A model generated the notes under the pieces. It made no database searches and was not told the origin of the DNA. It saw only the letters and a program-made list of their open reading frames with translations. Position numbers and translations under genes: made by a program. A stretch of DNA of 64,000 nucleotides. Source: Escherichia coli DSM 30083 = JCM 1649 = ATCC 11775. Lineage in GTDB: Bacteria > Pseudomonadota > Gammaproteobacteria > Enterobacterales > Enterobacteriaceae. This document shows, in pieces, positions 46,307-54,654 of the stretch. The stretch lies in contig NZ_CP033092.2 in the NCBI RefSeq assembly GCF_003697165.2, positions 930,001-994,000 of the forward strand, in the 5' to 3' direction. Each line of letters begins with the position of its first letter. Within the stretch, counting starts at the first letter, position 1.

Positions 46307-48085
46307 ATGGAGCTTGCGACTACGCAGTCAGTATTGATGCAAATTCAACCGACAATTCAGCGTTTTGCCAGAATGCTTGCCAGCGTTTTGCAGCTTGAGG
46401 TTGAGATCGTTGATGAAAACTTGTGTCGCGTCGCCGGAACGGGCGCGTATGGGAAGTTTCTTGGCCGCCAGTTGAGCGGCAACTCACGCCTGCTCCGCCA
46501 CGTCCTGGAAACGAAAACTGAAAAAGTTGTGACACAGTCTCGCTTCGATCCCCTTTGTGAAGGTTGCGATAGTAAAGAAAATTGCCGCGAAAAAGCATTT
46601 CTGGGTACGCCTGTCATTTTACAGGAACGTTGTGTTGGGGTGATAAGTTTGATTGCCGTTACCCACGAGCAACAAGAACATATCAGTGATAATTTACGCG
46701 AATTTTCCGATTACGTTCGCCATATATCCACCATTTTTGTTTCTAAACTTCTGGAGGATCAGGGACCAGGAGATAACATCAGTAAAATATTCGCGACCAT
46801 GATCGATAATATGGATCAGGGCGTGTTAGTGGTTGATGCTGATAATCGGGTTCAGTTTGTTAATCAGACAGCTTTAAAAACACTCGGTGTTGTACAAAAT
46901 AATATTATTGGAAAACCTGTTCGTTTCAGACCATTAACATTTGAGAGTAATTTTACCCATGGTCATATGCAACATATTGTTTCGTGGGATGATAAAAGTG
47001 AATTAATCATTGGTCAGTTGCATAACATCCAGGGCCGACAACTATTTTTAATGGCGTTTCACCAATCGCATACCAGTTTTTCTGTAGCAAATGCACCTGA
47101 TGAACCGCATATTGAACAATTGGTTGGCGAGTGCCGTGTTATGCGGCAATTAAAACGACTCATTAGCCGTATTGCACCCAGCCCATCCAGCGTTATGGTG
47201 GTTGGTGAAAGCGGCACGGGTAAAGAAGTCGTCGCCCGTGCAATCCATAAGTTGAGCGGAAGACGGAATAAACCCTTTATTGCTATCAACTGTGCCGCGA
47301 TTCCGGAACAGCTTCTGGAGAGCGAACTGTTCGGTTATGTTAAAGGCGCATTTACTGGCGCTTCTGCCAACGGTAAAACAGGGTTGATTCAGGCGGCGAA
47401 TACGGGCACGCTGTTTCTCGATGAAATTGGTGATATGCCATTAATGTTGCAGGCTAAATTACTGCGCGCTATTGAGGCGCGTGAAATTCTGCCGATTGGT
47501 GCCAGTAGCCCAATACAAGTCGACATCCGCATCATTTCTGCAACTAATCAGAATTTGGCCCAGTTCATTGCCGAAGGTAAATTCCGCGAAGATCTCTTCT
47601 ACCGACTTAATGTTATCCCGATAACTCTTCCACCGCTGCGTGAACGTCAGGAAGATATTGAATTACTGGTGCATTACTTTTTACATCTGCATACCCGTCG
47701 TCTGGGATCGGTTTATCCTGGCATTGCTCCTGATGTCGTCGAAATATTGCGTAAGCATCGTTGGCCCGGAAACCTGCGCGAGTTAAGCAATTTGATGGAA
47801 TATCTGGTTAACGTTGTTCCTTCAGGTGAAGTTATCGACAGCACGCTATTGCCGCCAAATCTGCTGAATAATGGCACAACGGAGCAAAGTGATGTAACAG
47901 AGGTCAGTGAGGCGCACCTGTCACTCGATGATGCGGGCGGCACGGCGCTGGAGGAGATGGAAAAGCAAATGATCCGCGAGGCGCTTTCACGTCATAACAG
48001 CAAGAAGGAAGTTGCTGATGAACTGGGCATCGGCATTGCTACGCTCTATCGCAAGATTAAGAAATATGAGTTGTTAAACACATAA
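46307..48085 (+). CDS. ygeV: Sigma-54-dependent transcriptional activator YgeV
   Basis: 592-residue enhancer-binding protein. N-terminal sensory region (~1-150) with a cysteine group LCEGCDSKENC (Cys84, Cys87, Cys93); a PAS domain (~165-240); an AAA+ domain with Walker A GESGTGKE (~301-308) and the sigma-54 contact loop GAFTGA; and a C-terminal Fis-type helix-turn-helix (KKEVADELGIGIATLYRKIKKY). Divergent from ygeW and convergent with xdhC. Sigma-54-like promoters before xdhA and ygfK make it the likely activator of the purine cluster. The inducer is not known from sequence. Confidence 0.93.
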   Translation: MELATTQSVLMQIQPTIQRFARMLASVLQLEVEIVDENLCRVAGTGAYGKFLGRQLSGNSRLLRHVLETKTEKVVTQSRFDPLCEGCDSKENCREKAFLGTPVILQERCVGVISLIAVTHEQQEHISDNLREFSDYVRHISTIFVSKLLEDQGPGDNISKIFATMIDNMDQGVLVVDADNRVQFVNQTALKTLGVVQNNIIGKPVRFRPLTFESNFTHGHMQHIVSWDDKSELIIGQLHNIQGRQLFLMAFHQSHTSFSVANAPDEPHIEQLVGECRVMRQLKRLISRIAPSPSSVMVVGESGTGKEVVARAIHKLSGRRNKPFIAINCAAIPEQLLESELFGYVKGAFTGASANGKTGLIQAANTGTLFLDEIGDMPLMLQAKLLRAIEAREILPIGASSPIQVDIRIISATNQNLAQFIAEGKFREDLFYRLNVIPITLPPLRERQEDIELLVHYFLHLHTRRLGSVYPGIAPDVVEILRKHRWPGNLRELSNLMEYLVNVVPSGEVIDSTLLPPNLLNNGTTEQSDVTEVSEAHLSLDDAGGTALEEMEKQMIREALSRHNSKKEVADELGIGIATLYRKIKKYELLNT

Positions 48086-48094
48086 CCTCTGAGA

Positions 48095-48118
48095 ATCCGG
48101 CCTGAATTCAGGCCGGAT
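48095..48118. terminator. Bidirectional palindrome between ygeV and xdhC
   Basis: A perfect 24-bp palindrome centred on GAATTC with ATCCGGCCTGAA arms (AATTCAGGCCGGAT in the second half), 9 bp after the ygeV stop and 6 bp before the xdhC stop; CCTTTTAC follows on the plus strand. Confidence 0.75.
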
Positions 48119-48124
48119 ATCCTT

Positions 48125-48604
48125 TTACTTCGTTTTCTCGCAATCCAGAACTGTATTTACAATCATCTGATACCCCGTGCAGCGACAAAGATTTCCCGCC
48201 AGTCCACGACGAATTTCCGTAATGGTTAATGGTTTTTCGCGTGGTTTTGCCAGCATCGCCGTGGTAGCCATAATCAGGCCCGGCGTACAAAACCCGCATT
48301 GCACTGCGCCGGATTTCGCATAAGCCAGTTGAACATGAGAAAGTTTTCCACCTTTCGCTTCACCTTCCAGCGTGCGGATCTCTTTTCCTTCAGCCCAGGC
48401 CGCAAGGAATAAGCAACTGTCTATTGCTGTGCCGTCGACCAGCACCGTACAGGCACCGCATTCGCCTACGCAGCAACCTTGTTTGACACTAAGAAGCCCT
48501 TGTTCTCGGAGTAGTTCCGAAAGCGGCATTCCTGGCGCGGCGTGAAGCTGAAAAGGCATCCCGTTAATGGTGCATTCGATGGTAATTGTTTCGCTGTGAT
48601 TCAT
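48125..48604 (-). CDS. xdhC: Xanthine dehydrogenase Fe-S subunit XdhC
   Basis: 159-residue two-[2Fe-2S] subunit. Plant-type cluster motif GCCVGECGACTV with the fourth Cys in IDSCLF (~residues 44-68), and the second cluster QCGFCTPG and CRCTGY (~107-145). All eight cysteines are present, in contrast to the matching domain of XdhD. ATGA-type overlap (4 bp) with xdhB. Passes electrons from the Moco of XdhA to the FAD of XdhB. Confidence 0.95.
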   Translation of the reverse strand: MNHSETITIECTINGMPFQLHAAPGMPLSELLREQGLLSVKQGCCVGECGACTVLVDGTAIDSCLFLAAWAEGKEIRTLEGEAKGGKLSHVQLAYAKSGAVQCGFCTPGLIMATTAMLAKPREKPLTITEIRRGLAGNLCRCTGYQMIVNTVLDCEKTK

Positions 48605-49479
48605 TGCAATTTTCCCCCCGCCGCGGCGACGGCTTCGCTAATCACTTTTTGGGTCATCGTCTGGATGAGATGCAGACGAAACTCTTTACTGGCCCGCCAT
48701 GAAGAACGCGGGGCGACATCTTGCAGGACTGATTCGCTGATGGCTTCCAGCGTTTGCAGGTTTAATGGCGCATTTTGTGCAGTCTGTTCGGCATGTTGGC
48801 AGCGAATCGGCGTTGGCGCGGCAACACCAAATGCCAGGCGTAATTCGCTGAAATTGCCGTTATCCAGTCGGCAATGTGCGGCGCAGCCAATTGTTGAAAT
48901 ATCCATTGCGTCGCGCATGGCATATTTAAAATGTGCGCTGCCCGCGTGTTCTTTCGGCTGTGGCGGAAAATGAAAGGCGACAAGGATTTCGTCATGCTCA
49001 AGAGACACTTTGCCCGGCCCGGTGTGAAAGCCATTAATCGGGACGAAACGAACACCGCGTGGGGAGTGGAGCTCCAGTTTCGCGTCATAAATTAGCGTTG
49101 GCGTGGCAGAATCTGCGCTGGTGGCACCGTTGCAAATATTTCCGCCGTAGGTGGCGACATTACGGATCTGCGGCCCGGCGATTGATGCAGCCGCAGCACA
49201 TAACGCCGGGAGATTGCGTTGGATTACGGGATCTTCAATGAGCTGAGTAAATGTTGTCGCGGAGCCGATTCGCAGCGCGCCATCTTCCGCCTGTGTTATT
49301 CCCCGCAGCTCTGCCAGATTGTGGATATCAACAATATGGCGATAGCGGTCATTGTGATGGTGAAGCTGTATCAGTACGTCAGTGCCACCGGCAAGCAATT
49401 TGGCCTGCGGATTGTCAGCCAGCAGGGTGATGGCATCGGCAAGGGTGGTTGCGCGATGGTAAGAAGCAAAATCAAACAT
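48601..49479 (-). CDS. xdhB: Xanthine dehydrogenase FAD subunit XdhB
   Basis: 292-residue FAD-binding subunit of the CoxM family, with the FAD motifs AKLLAGGTDVLIQLHH (~residues 27-42) and RNVATYGGNICNGATSAD (~105-122). Sits 10 bp after xdhA and overlaps xdhC. Paralogue of ygfM at 30953. Genetic work in E. coli links xdhABC to xanthine/hypoxanthine use. Confidence 0.95.
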   Translation of the reverse strand: MFDFASYHRATTLADAITLLADNPQAKLLAGGTDVLIQLHHHNDRYRHIVDIHNLAELRGITQAEDGALRIGSATTFTQLIEDPVIQRNLPALCAAAASIAGPQIRNVATYGGNICNGATSADSATPTLIYDAKLELHSPRGVRFVPINGFHTGPGKVSLEHDEILVAFHFPPQPKEHAGSAHFKYAMRDAMDISTIGCAAHCRLDNGNFSELRLAFGVAAPTPIRCQHAEQTAQNAPLNLQTLEAISESVLQDVAPRSSWRASKEFRLHLIQTMTQKVISEAVAAAGGKLQ

Positions 49480-49489
49480 GATGTTATCC

Positions 49490-51787
49490 TCAAATCAATC
49501 CTGCCAGATGGAATTCTTCATATAATCGTTTTGGCGTTAGCGGCAGTGTATTGATTGCAACACCTGTAGCCATCTTCACCGCGTTACGAATAGCAGCGGC
49601 TACAGGAATTATGGGTGGCTCACCCAGTGACTTATGTCCGTATGCGGATTGCGGCTCATTGATTTCGACGAACGCGCTTTCCAGTTGTGGCAGATCCGGC
49701 ATGGTCGGCATTTTGTAATCCAGCAGATTGGGGTTACGGACCACGCCGCTTTTCGCATCGATGATCATCTCTTCAAATAGCGCCCAGCCAATGCCCATTC
49801 CCATTCCGCCGTGTACCTGACCTTCTGCCAGCAGCGGATTAAGAATATGGCCCGAATCATGAACGTTGAGGATGCGGTTGATGGTGACTTTACACAGTGC
49901 AATATCGACCGTCAGATCAACAAAGGTACAGCCAAACGCAGGTGGGTTAGTGGTGGTTTTGATGGAGCTTTCGGCAGAGAGCTGCCCGCCGCGTTCAGGG
50001 TGGTAGAAAGCGTCCATCGCCAAATCTTTTAACGACATTAACGGCTCTTCCGGTCGTTCAACCAGCACGATATGGCCTTTTATCAGGGTCAGATTCATCG
50101 CTGACTGATGTAGCATGACTGCGGCGTGAGCGATGATTTTCTCTTTTAATAACAGTGCCGCACTGCGCAGCGCAGGCGCGGCAACATAGCTCTGACGTGA
50201 GGCAAATGCGCCGGGGTCGAATGGTGTAACGTCGGTGTCTTGTGTCGAAATTACGCGGACATCGCTGACCGGAACTCCCACGGTTTCTGCCACCATTTGC
50301 GAGAACACGGTGTCGGCACCCTGGCCGATTTCCGTCGCGCCGCTTTGCACGTTGATGGTTCCATCCTGATTCATCAACAGGCGCGCGCCTGCTATTTCTA
50401 CGCCGACAGGCCAGGTGTTAGAGGTGTAGCTAAAACAGGCGACGCCAACGCCACGACGTAAATTGCCTTGCTGGTTCTGGCACTCTGCACGGCGTTTTTC
50501 CCATTCAAAGATTTTCCGGCCTTTTTCAAGACACTCCGGCAACCCTGCGCTGTAAATACGTTTTCCCGTGAGCGGATTAGCATCTCCTTCGCGGGCGGCG
50601 TTGCGTAAACGAATTTCAACAGGATCAATACCTAACGCTGTCGCGGCATCATCAAGCATAGACTCAACGGCAAATACGACTTGTGGCGCGCCATAACCAC
50701 GCATCGCACCAGCCGAGGGGAGGTTGGTATAGCAGGTCTTTGAACTGTAAGCGTAGGCACAACGAGGATAAAGGTAAGCGACTTTATTCCCCCCAGCAGA
50801 AGCAATGGAGTGCCCGTGAGATGCATAAGCGCCGGTGTTAGACAGAACATCCAGACTATAACCTTTCAATGTTCCGTCGCGGTTCACGCCCATTTGCCCG
50901 TCAATAGTAAAAGCGTGGCGGGTACGGGTTGCGAGGAAACACTCTTCACGGCTAAGGGAAACTTTCACCGGAATGCCGCCAAGTTTGCTGGTCAGGAATG
51001 CTGCCATTGGCTCTTCCAGTACATCCTGTTTATTACCAAAACCGCCACCGATAAACGGTTTGATGACTCGTACGCATGACCAGGGAATATCCAGCGCCTG
51101 ACCAACCACGCGGCGAACAATGTGCGGGATCTGGGTGCTGGAAACGATGGTAATTCGCGAGTCATCCTCCATCCATGCCAGCGATGTCACGCTTTCCATA
51201 TGACAATGTTGAATAACGGGAGTCTGATAGTGCCCCTGTACCTGGTAGTCGGCGGCATCGATTGTTTGTTGGACATTACCCGTCGACATCGTGCTTTGTT
51301 TCAGTAAATTGCCACCGTTATGGATTGGTGCAGCGTCTTCTGCCAGCGCCGCTTCTGGCGAGGTGATAACGGGTAATTCTTGCCACTCAATGCTGACCAA
51401 TTGCGCCGCTTTTTCTGCCGTGAGTTCATCGCGGGCCACGACGATGGCAACGGCGTCGCCATGATGACGAACATGGCGCGTTAGCAGGGCACGATCGGCA
51501 GTATCGCGCTTGTTTTCGTCAAGTGTCCAGGCATGCCCTGCCGTGGCGAATGGGATTTCTGGCACATCTTCCCAGGTAAAAATCGCCAGGACGCCCGGCA
51601 AACTCCTGGCTTGTTCATCATTAATACTTACGGCATAACCATGTGCGATAGGGCTACGTACATATTTCGCGTAACACATGCCCGCCATAACATAATCGTC
51701 AGTATATCGTGCTCGCCCGGTGACCTTAGCAATGGCATCGACGCGCATGCATGATTCACCCGTAGCGGTTGCTTCCCGCGCTTCCAT
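49490..51787 (-). CDS. xdhA: Xanthine dehydrogenase molybdenum subunit XdhA
   Basis: Large subunit with the Moco site: GGFGNKQDV, MRGYGAPQ and the catalytic glutamate in KSLGEPPI (~Glu723). The start chosen here (ATG 51787) gives 765 residues; the usual annotation begins 13 codons later at MRVDAIAKVTG. The earlier start has a clear AGAGGA site at 7 nt, and the extra residues supply TGESCMRVDA, which lines up with the VGKSxxRxDA opening usual in the family. First gene of xdhABC, behind a sigma-54-type promoter. Confidence 0.93.
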   Translation of the reverse strand: MEAREATATGESCMRVDAIAKVTGRARYTDDYVMAGMCYAKYVRSPIAHGYAVSINDEQARSLPGVLAIFTWEDVPEIPFATAGHAWTLDENKRDTADRALLTRHVRHHGDAVAIVVARDELTAEKAAQLVSIEWQELPVITSPEAALAEDAAPIHNGGNLLKQSTMSTGNVQQTIDAADYQVQGHYQTPVIQHCHMESVTSLAWMEDDSRITIVSSTQIPHIVRRVVGQALDIPWSCVRVIKPFIGGGFGNKQDVLEEPMAAFLTSKLGGIPVKVSLSREECFLATRTRHAFTIDGQMGVNRDGTLKGYSLDVLSNTGAYASHGHSIASAGGNKVAYLYPRCAYAYSSKTCYTNLPSAGAMRGYGAPQVVFAVESMLDDAATALGIDPVEIRLRNAAREGDANPLTGKRIYSAGLPECLEKGRKIFEWEKRRAECQNQQGNLRRGVGVACFSYTSNTWPVGVEIAGARLLMNQDGTINVQSGATEIGQGADTVFSQMVAETVGVPVSDVRVISTQDTDVTPFDPGAFASRQSYVAAPALRSAALLLKEKIIAHAAVMLHQSAMNLTLIKGHIVLVERPEEPLMSLKDLAMDAFYHPERGGQLSAESSIKTTTNPPAFGCTFVDLTVDIALCKVTINRILNVHDSGHILNPLLAEGQVHGGMGMGIGWALFEEMIIDAKSGVVRNPNLLDYKMPTMPDLPQLESAFVEINEPQSAYGHKSLGEPPIIPVAAAIRNAVKMATGVAINTLPLTPKRLYEEFHLAGLI

Positions 51788-52200
51788 AGAAATCCTCTCG
51801 ATTTGAACATTTGGTTCTTATGGCAAAGATTTAGTCTAAGCAGGCAAGATTTACGCCAGAAACGACGATAAGCGTTCGGGGAGGAAGGAAGTGTGATGAC
51901 GTTAAAAAAACACAGATATGATACGAAACAGGACTCTGAATAGGGACAGTGATACGTATCAATATGAGTGGCGATAAAATCAATGTGATAAATTAGGATT
52001 ATTACGCATCAAGGTGGGAAATAGGGTAAAAGTCAGGAACTTTGATACCACTACAGCAAATATTTTGCTGATGATACTTCCCTTTGCCAAATGAAATTAA
52101 CCTCTTTCTCTATTACATCGTTTTTCCAGAAGCAAGAGATTGGGTATCCAGAAGCCGGCTGCTATGATATGGCGTCTTGTTTTTTAAGCGAGGAAAGATT
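51788..52200. other. xdhA-ygeR divergent intergenic region
   Basis: 413 bp without a supported gene. It contains the sigma-54-type promoter of xdhA (51843-51858), ATCAATGTGAT (51979-51989), which keeps the ATCA-N3-TGAT core seen upstream of ygfK and ygeV, and the perfect palindrome TGATACGTATCA (51950-51961). The last ~60 bp must include the ygeR promoter. Confidence 0.6.
51843..51858 (-). promoter_or_regulatory. Sigma-54-type promoter of xdhABC
   Basis: Minus-strand TGGCGTAAATCTTGCC: GG-N10-GC, with TGGC at -24 and TTGC at -12. Start of transcription would be near 51832, about 45 nt before the XdhA ATG chosen here. Fits YgeV control. Confidence 0.65.
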
Positions 52201-52956
52201 TTGAGTGCGGGACGCCTGAATAAAAAATCTCTGGGTATCGTGATGTTGTTATCGGTTGGACTGCTTTTGGCGGGCTGTTCGGGTAGCAAATCATCCGATA
52301 CAGGAACGTATTCCGGCTCCGTTTACACCGTGAAACGGGGGGATACGCTATATCGTATTTCGCGCACCACGGGAACCAGCGTAAAAGAACTGGCGCGACT
52401 GAACGGCATTTCCCCCCCTTACACCATTGAAGTAGGTCAGAAACTAAAACTGGGTGGGGCGAAAAGTAGCAGTAGTACACGTAAATCAACCGCCAAATCA
52501 ACGACCAAAACCGCATCGGTTACACCGTCATCAGCGGTACCGAAATCTTCCTGGCCGCCAGTAGGGCAACGTTGTTGGTTATGGCCAACGACAGGGAAAG
52601 TTATCATGCCGTATTCGACAGCAGATGGCGGCAATAAAGGGATTGATATCTCAGCTCCACGGGGTACACCTATTTACGCCGCGGGTGCAGGAAAGGTGGT
52701 GTATGTGGGCAACCAGCTGCGTGGCTACGGTAATCTCATCATGATTAAACACAGTGAAGATTACATTACGGCTTACGCTCATAATGACACGATGCTGGTA
52801 AATAATGGGCAAAGCGTGAAGGCTGGGCAAAAAATCGCTACCATGGGGAGCACTGATGCGGCATCTGTTCGCTTGCATTTCCAGATTCGTTACCGTGCAA
52901 CGGCAATTGATCCGCTACGTTACTTGCCGCCTCAGGGCAGCAAGCCAAAATGCTGA
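52201..52956 (+). CDS. actS: Amidase activator lipoprotein ActS (YgeR)
   Basis: 251-residue outer-membrane lipoprotein with lipobox LLAGC (lipidated Cys26), a LysM peptidoglycan-binding domain (YTVKRGDTLYRISRTTG..., ~residues 41-86), a Ser/Thr/Lys-rich linker and a C-terminal LytM (M23) domain (~150-245). The LytM zinc site is broken: NKGID in place of HxxxD and RLHF in place of HLHF, as in EnvC/NlpD-type activators. E. coli YgeR is reported to activate AmiC and related amidases. The start is TTG at 52201 behind GCGAGGAAAGATT; an upstream TTG has no such site. Confidence 0.9.
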   Translation: MSAGRLNKKSLGIVMLLSVGLLLAGCSGSKSSDTGTYSGSVYTVKRGDTLYRISRTTGTSVKELARLNGISPPYTIEVGQKLKLGGAKSSSSTRKSTAKSTTKTASVTPSSAVPKSSWPPVGQRCWLWPTTGKVIMPYSTADGGNKGIDISAPRGTPIYAAGAGKVVYVGNQLRGYGNLIMIKHSEDYITAYAHNDTMLVNNGQSVKAGQKIATMGSTDAASVRLHFQIRYRATAIDPLRYLPPQGSKPKC

Positions 52957-52989
52957 TGGCGAATTAATCAGCAGTCAGCAGCGTGGTAC

Positions 52990-53017
52990 TTGCTAAGGAG
53001 AGCGTAAGGTTTATAAT
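52990..53017 (+). promoter_or_regulatory. Promoter of glyU
   Basis: TTGCTA (52990-52995), 16-bp spacer, then a perfect TATAAT (53012-53017) and a discriminator beginning GCC before the tRNA at 53035. Strong -10, as expected for a tRNA gene. Confidence 0.75.
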
Positions 53018-53034
53018 GCCTTACGCATCTCGAA

Positions 53035-53108
53035 GCGGGCGTAGTTCAATGGTAGAACGAGAGCTTCCCAAGCTCTATACGAGGGTTCGATTCCCTTCGC
53101 CCGCTCCA
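53035..53108 (+). tRNA. glyU: tRNA-Gly (anticodon CCC)
   Basis: 74-nt cloverleaf. Acceptor stem GCGGGCG / CGCCCGC with discriminator T and encoded CCA (53106-53108). D arm with GGTAGA, anticodon stem AGAGC / GCTCT around loop TTCCCAA (anticodon CCC, reads GGG), and T arm with GGTTCGATTCC. Matches the E. coli glyU gene. Confidence 0.97.
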
Positions 53109-53424
53109 ATTTATCTTCACATCATCTACCTGCCATTTTTGTTGTATCTGATTTTCTATATTATCTTAATTCAAGCGCTTCAGACTTTTCGCAATCGCCG
53201 TAATACTTCCCCATTTTTTTGTAAATAAAAAGCGTTTACGCAATGCAATCGTCATGTATCTTAAATAGTCTTATTTAAGATGTTCAGAACTCTTTGTGTG
53301 TTTAACTGGCTGATAATTATATAATATTACGAGAGAAGTGATAGAGCGGAATAATAACAAATGAACATTATGAAAACTGGGATGGTTCAAAATTGAAGCA
53401 ATTTTGAACCATCCACAACGGATA
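53109..53424. other. glyU-yqeG junction (ETT2 locus absent)
   Basis: 316 bp with no supported gene, AT-rich. In K-12 this gap holds the ETT2 type III secretion remnant (yqeH to ygeQ). Here glyU runs straight to yqeG. It contains an AT-rich hairpin at 53258-53281 (ATCTTAAATA / TATTTAAGAT, loop GTCT) and the long palindrome at 53380-53414. No repeat of the tRNA 3' end was seen that would mark an attachment site. Confidence 0.7.
53380..53414. terminator. Perfect 16-bp inverted repeat after yqeG
   Basis: GGATGGTTCAAAATTG and its exact complement are separated only by AAG, 10 bp after the yqeG stop. It is a very stable hairpin, probably the yqeG terminator, though neither side has a long T-run (CAGTTTTC on the minus strand). 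Confidence 0.6.
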
Positions 53425-54654
53425 TTAGCTAAAGAACATTACCGATACGCACAGGATACCCACGATCAGCGTAATCAGATTTCCGATGGAACGCCAGGGT
53501 TTAAGCGCCGGGATGAGATACGTTGACAGCGTAGGCATGATGAAAAGTATCATGGCAATGAGTGGGCCGCTGATCGCGTAAATCATCGAAATCGCGTTCG
53601 GGTTAATGCAACAAACAATGAAGGTAATCAGCGATACCAACATAATTGATAGTGCGCGGTTAAATGCACGACTTTTCTTTACACCAACCTGCTGTAATGT
53701 TGTTTTGACAACCTCTGTGGCACCTTCAATAACGCCAAAGTACGTACCCAGGAATGATTTCGACATCGCAACTACTGCGACAATAATCCCGGAAATTGAC
53801 AACCATGCTGGGGCGTTCGGCAGCATAGAAAGCGCCGATAAAATGGTAACCCCTTCTTCTTTAGCCGCTTCAATATACGAAGGTGGAATAGAAAGCAGGC
53901 AGCTAAAGACAAAGAACAATACACTTATGCAGATGATGAGATAAGCGACTTTCATAATTTTTTTGCATTTATCCATAGCGTGTTCGCCATATTTTTCACG
54001 TCTGTCTATGGCAAACGTAGAAATAATGGGCGTATGGCTAAAAGCGAAAACCATCACGGGAATCGATATCCATATCTGGTGAAGGGTATTCTGATTGAAC
54101 TCTACCTGGGTTGTTAATAGATCAGGTTGCCAACTACCGACCAGGTAAATAGAAAGAAATAAGAAATAGGCAATCAATGGGAATACCAAAAATCCCATTA
54201 CCCGAATAGTGGCATGGCGTCCCATCAGAAAAATGAGATTCAGGATTAATACAACCCCCAGACTCACCAACATACGGATGCGAAGATCAATAACCATATG
54301 CTTTGCCAGCTGTTCTGTAAGTGAGTTGGTAATTGCCACTGCATATATCAACACGACGACAAAAAAGGCGATGAAGTACAGCGTGGTAATCAGATTACCA
54401 ATCTTCTTGCCATAGTAGTGTGTTACCGCGCCCGTTATCCCTTCACCTGCTGATGTTTTCGATGAGAGGATGAACTGGCATAAGGCTTTATGTGGCCAAT
54501 ATGTTAAAGGCCAGGCGACCAGAGCAGTAATAAACAGGACCACAGCCCCCGCCGAACCTAACTGAATAGGAAGGAAGAGCGTGCCTGCACCAACGGCTGT
54601 GCCGTAGAGCGCGAAACTCCACAGAGTTTCTTCTTTTGACCAAATATTAGACAT
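53425..54654 (-). CDS. yqeG: HAAAP-family amino acid transporter YqeG
   Basis: 409-residue inner-membrane protein with 11 predicted hydrophobic segments, of the hydroxy/aromatic amino acid permease family (SdaC, TdcC, Mtr relatives). Opening segment FALYGTAVGAGTLFLPIQLGSAG is typical for the family. Probably a proton- or serine/threonine-linked carrier; the substrate cannot be told from sequence. Start ATG at 54654. Divergent from yqeF. Confidence 0.88.
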   Translation of the reverse strand: MSNIWSKEETLWSFALYGTAVGAGTLFLPIQLGSAGAVVLFITALVAWPLTYWPHKALCQFILSSKTSAGEGITGAVTHYYGKKIGNLITTLYFIAFFVVVLIYAVAITNSLTEQLAKHMVIDLRIRMLVSLGVVLILNLIFLMGRHATIRVMGFLVFPLIAYFLFLSIYLVGSWQPDLLTTQVEFNQNTLHQIWISIPVMVFAFSHTPIISTFAIDRREKYGEHAMDKCKKIMKVAYLIICISVLFFVFSCLLSIPPSYIEAAKEEGVTILSALSMLPNAPAWLSISGIIVAVVAMSKSFLGTYFGVIEGATEVVKTTLQQVGVKKSRAFNRALSIMLVSLITFIVCCINPNAISMIYAISGPLIAMILFIMPTLSTYLIPALKPWRSIGNLITLIVGILCVSVMFFS

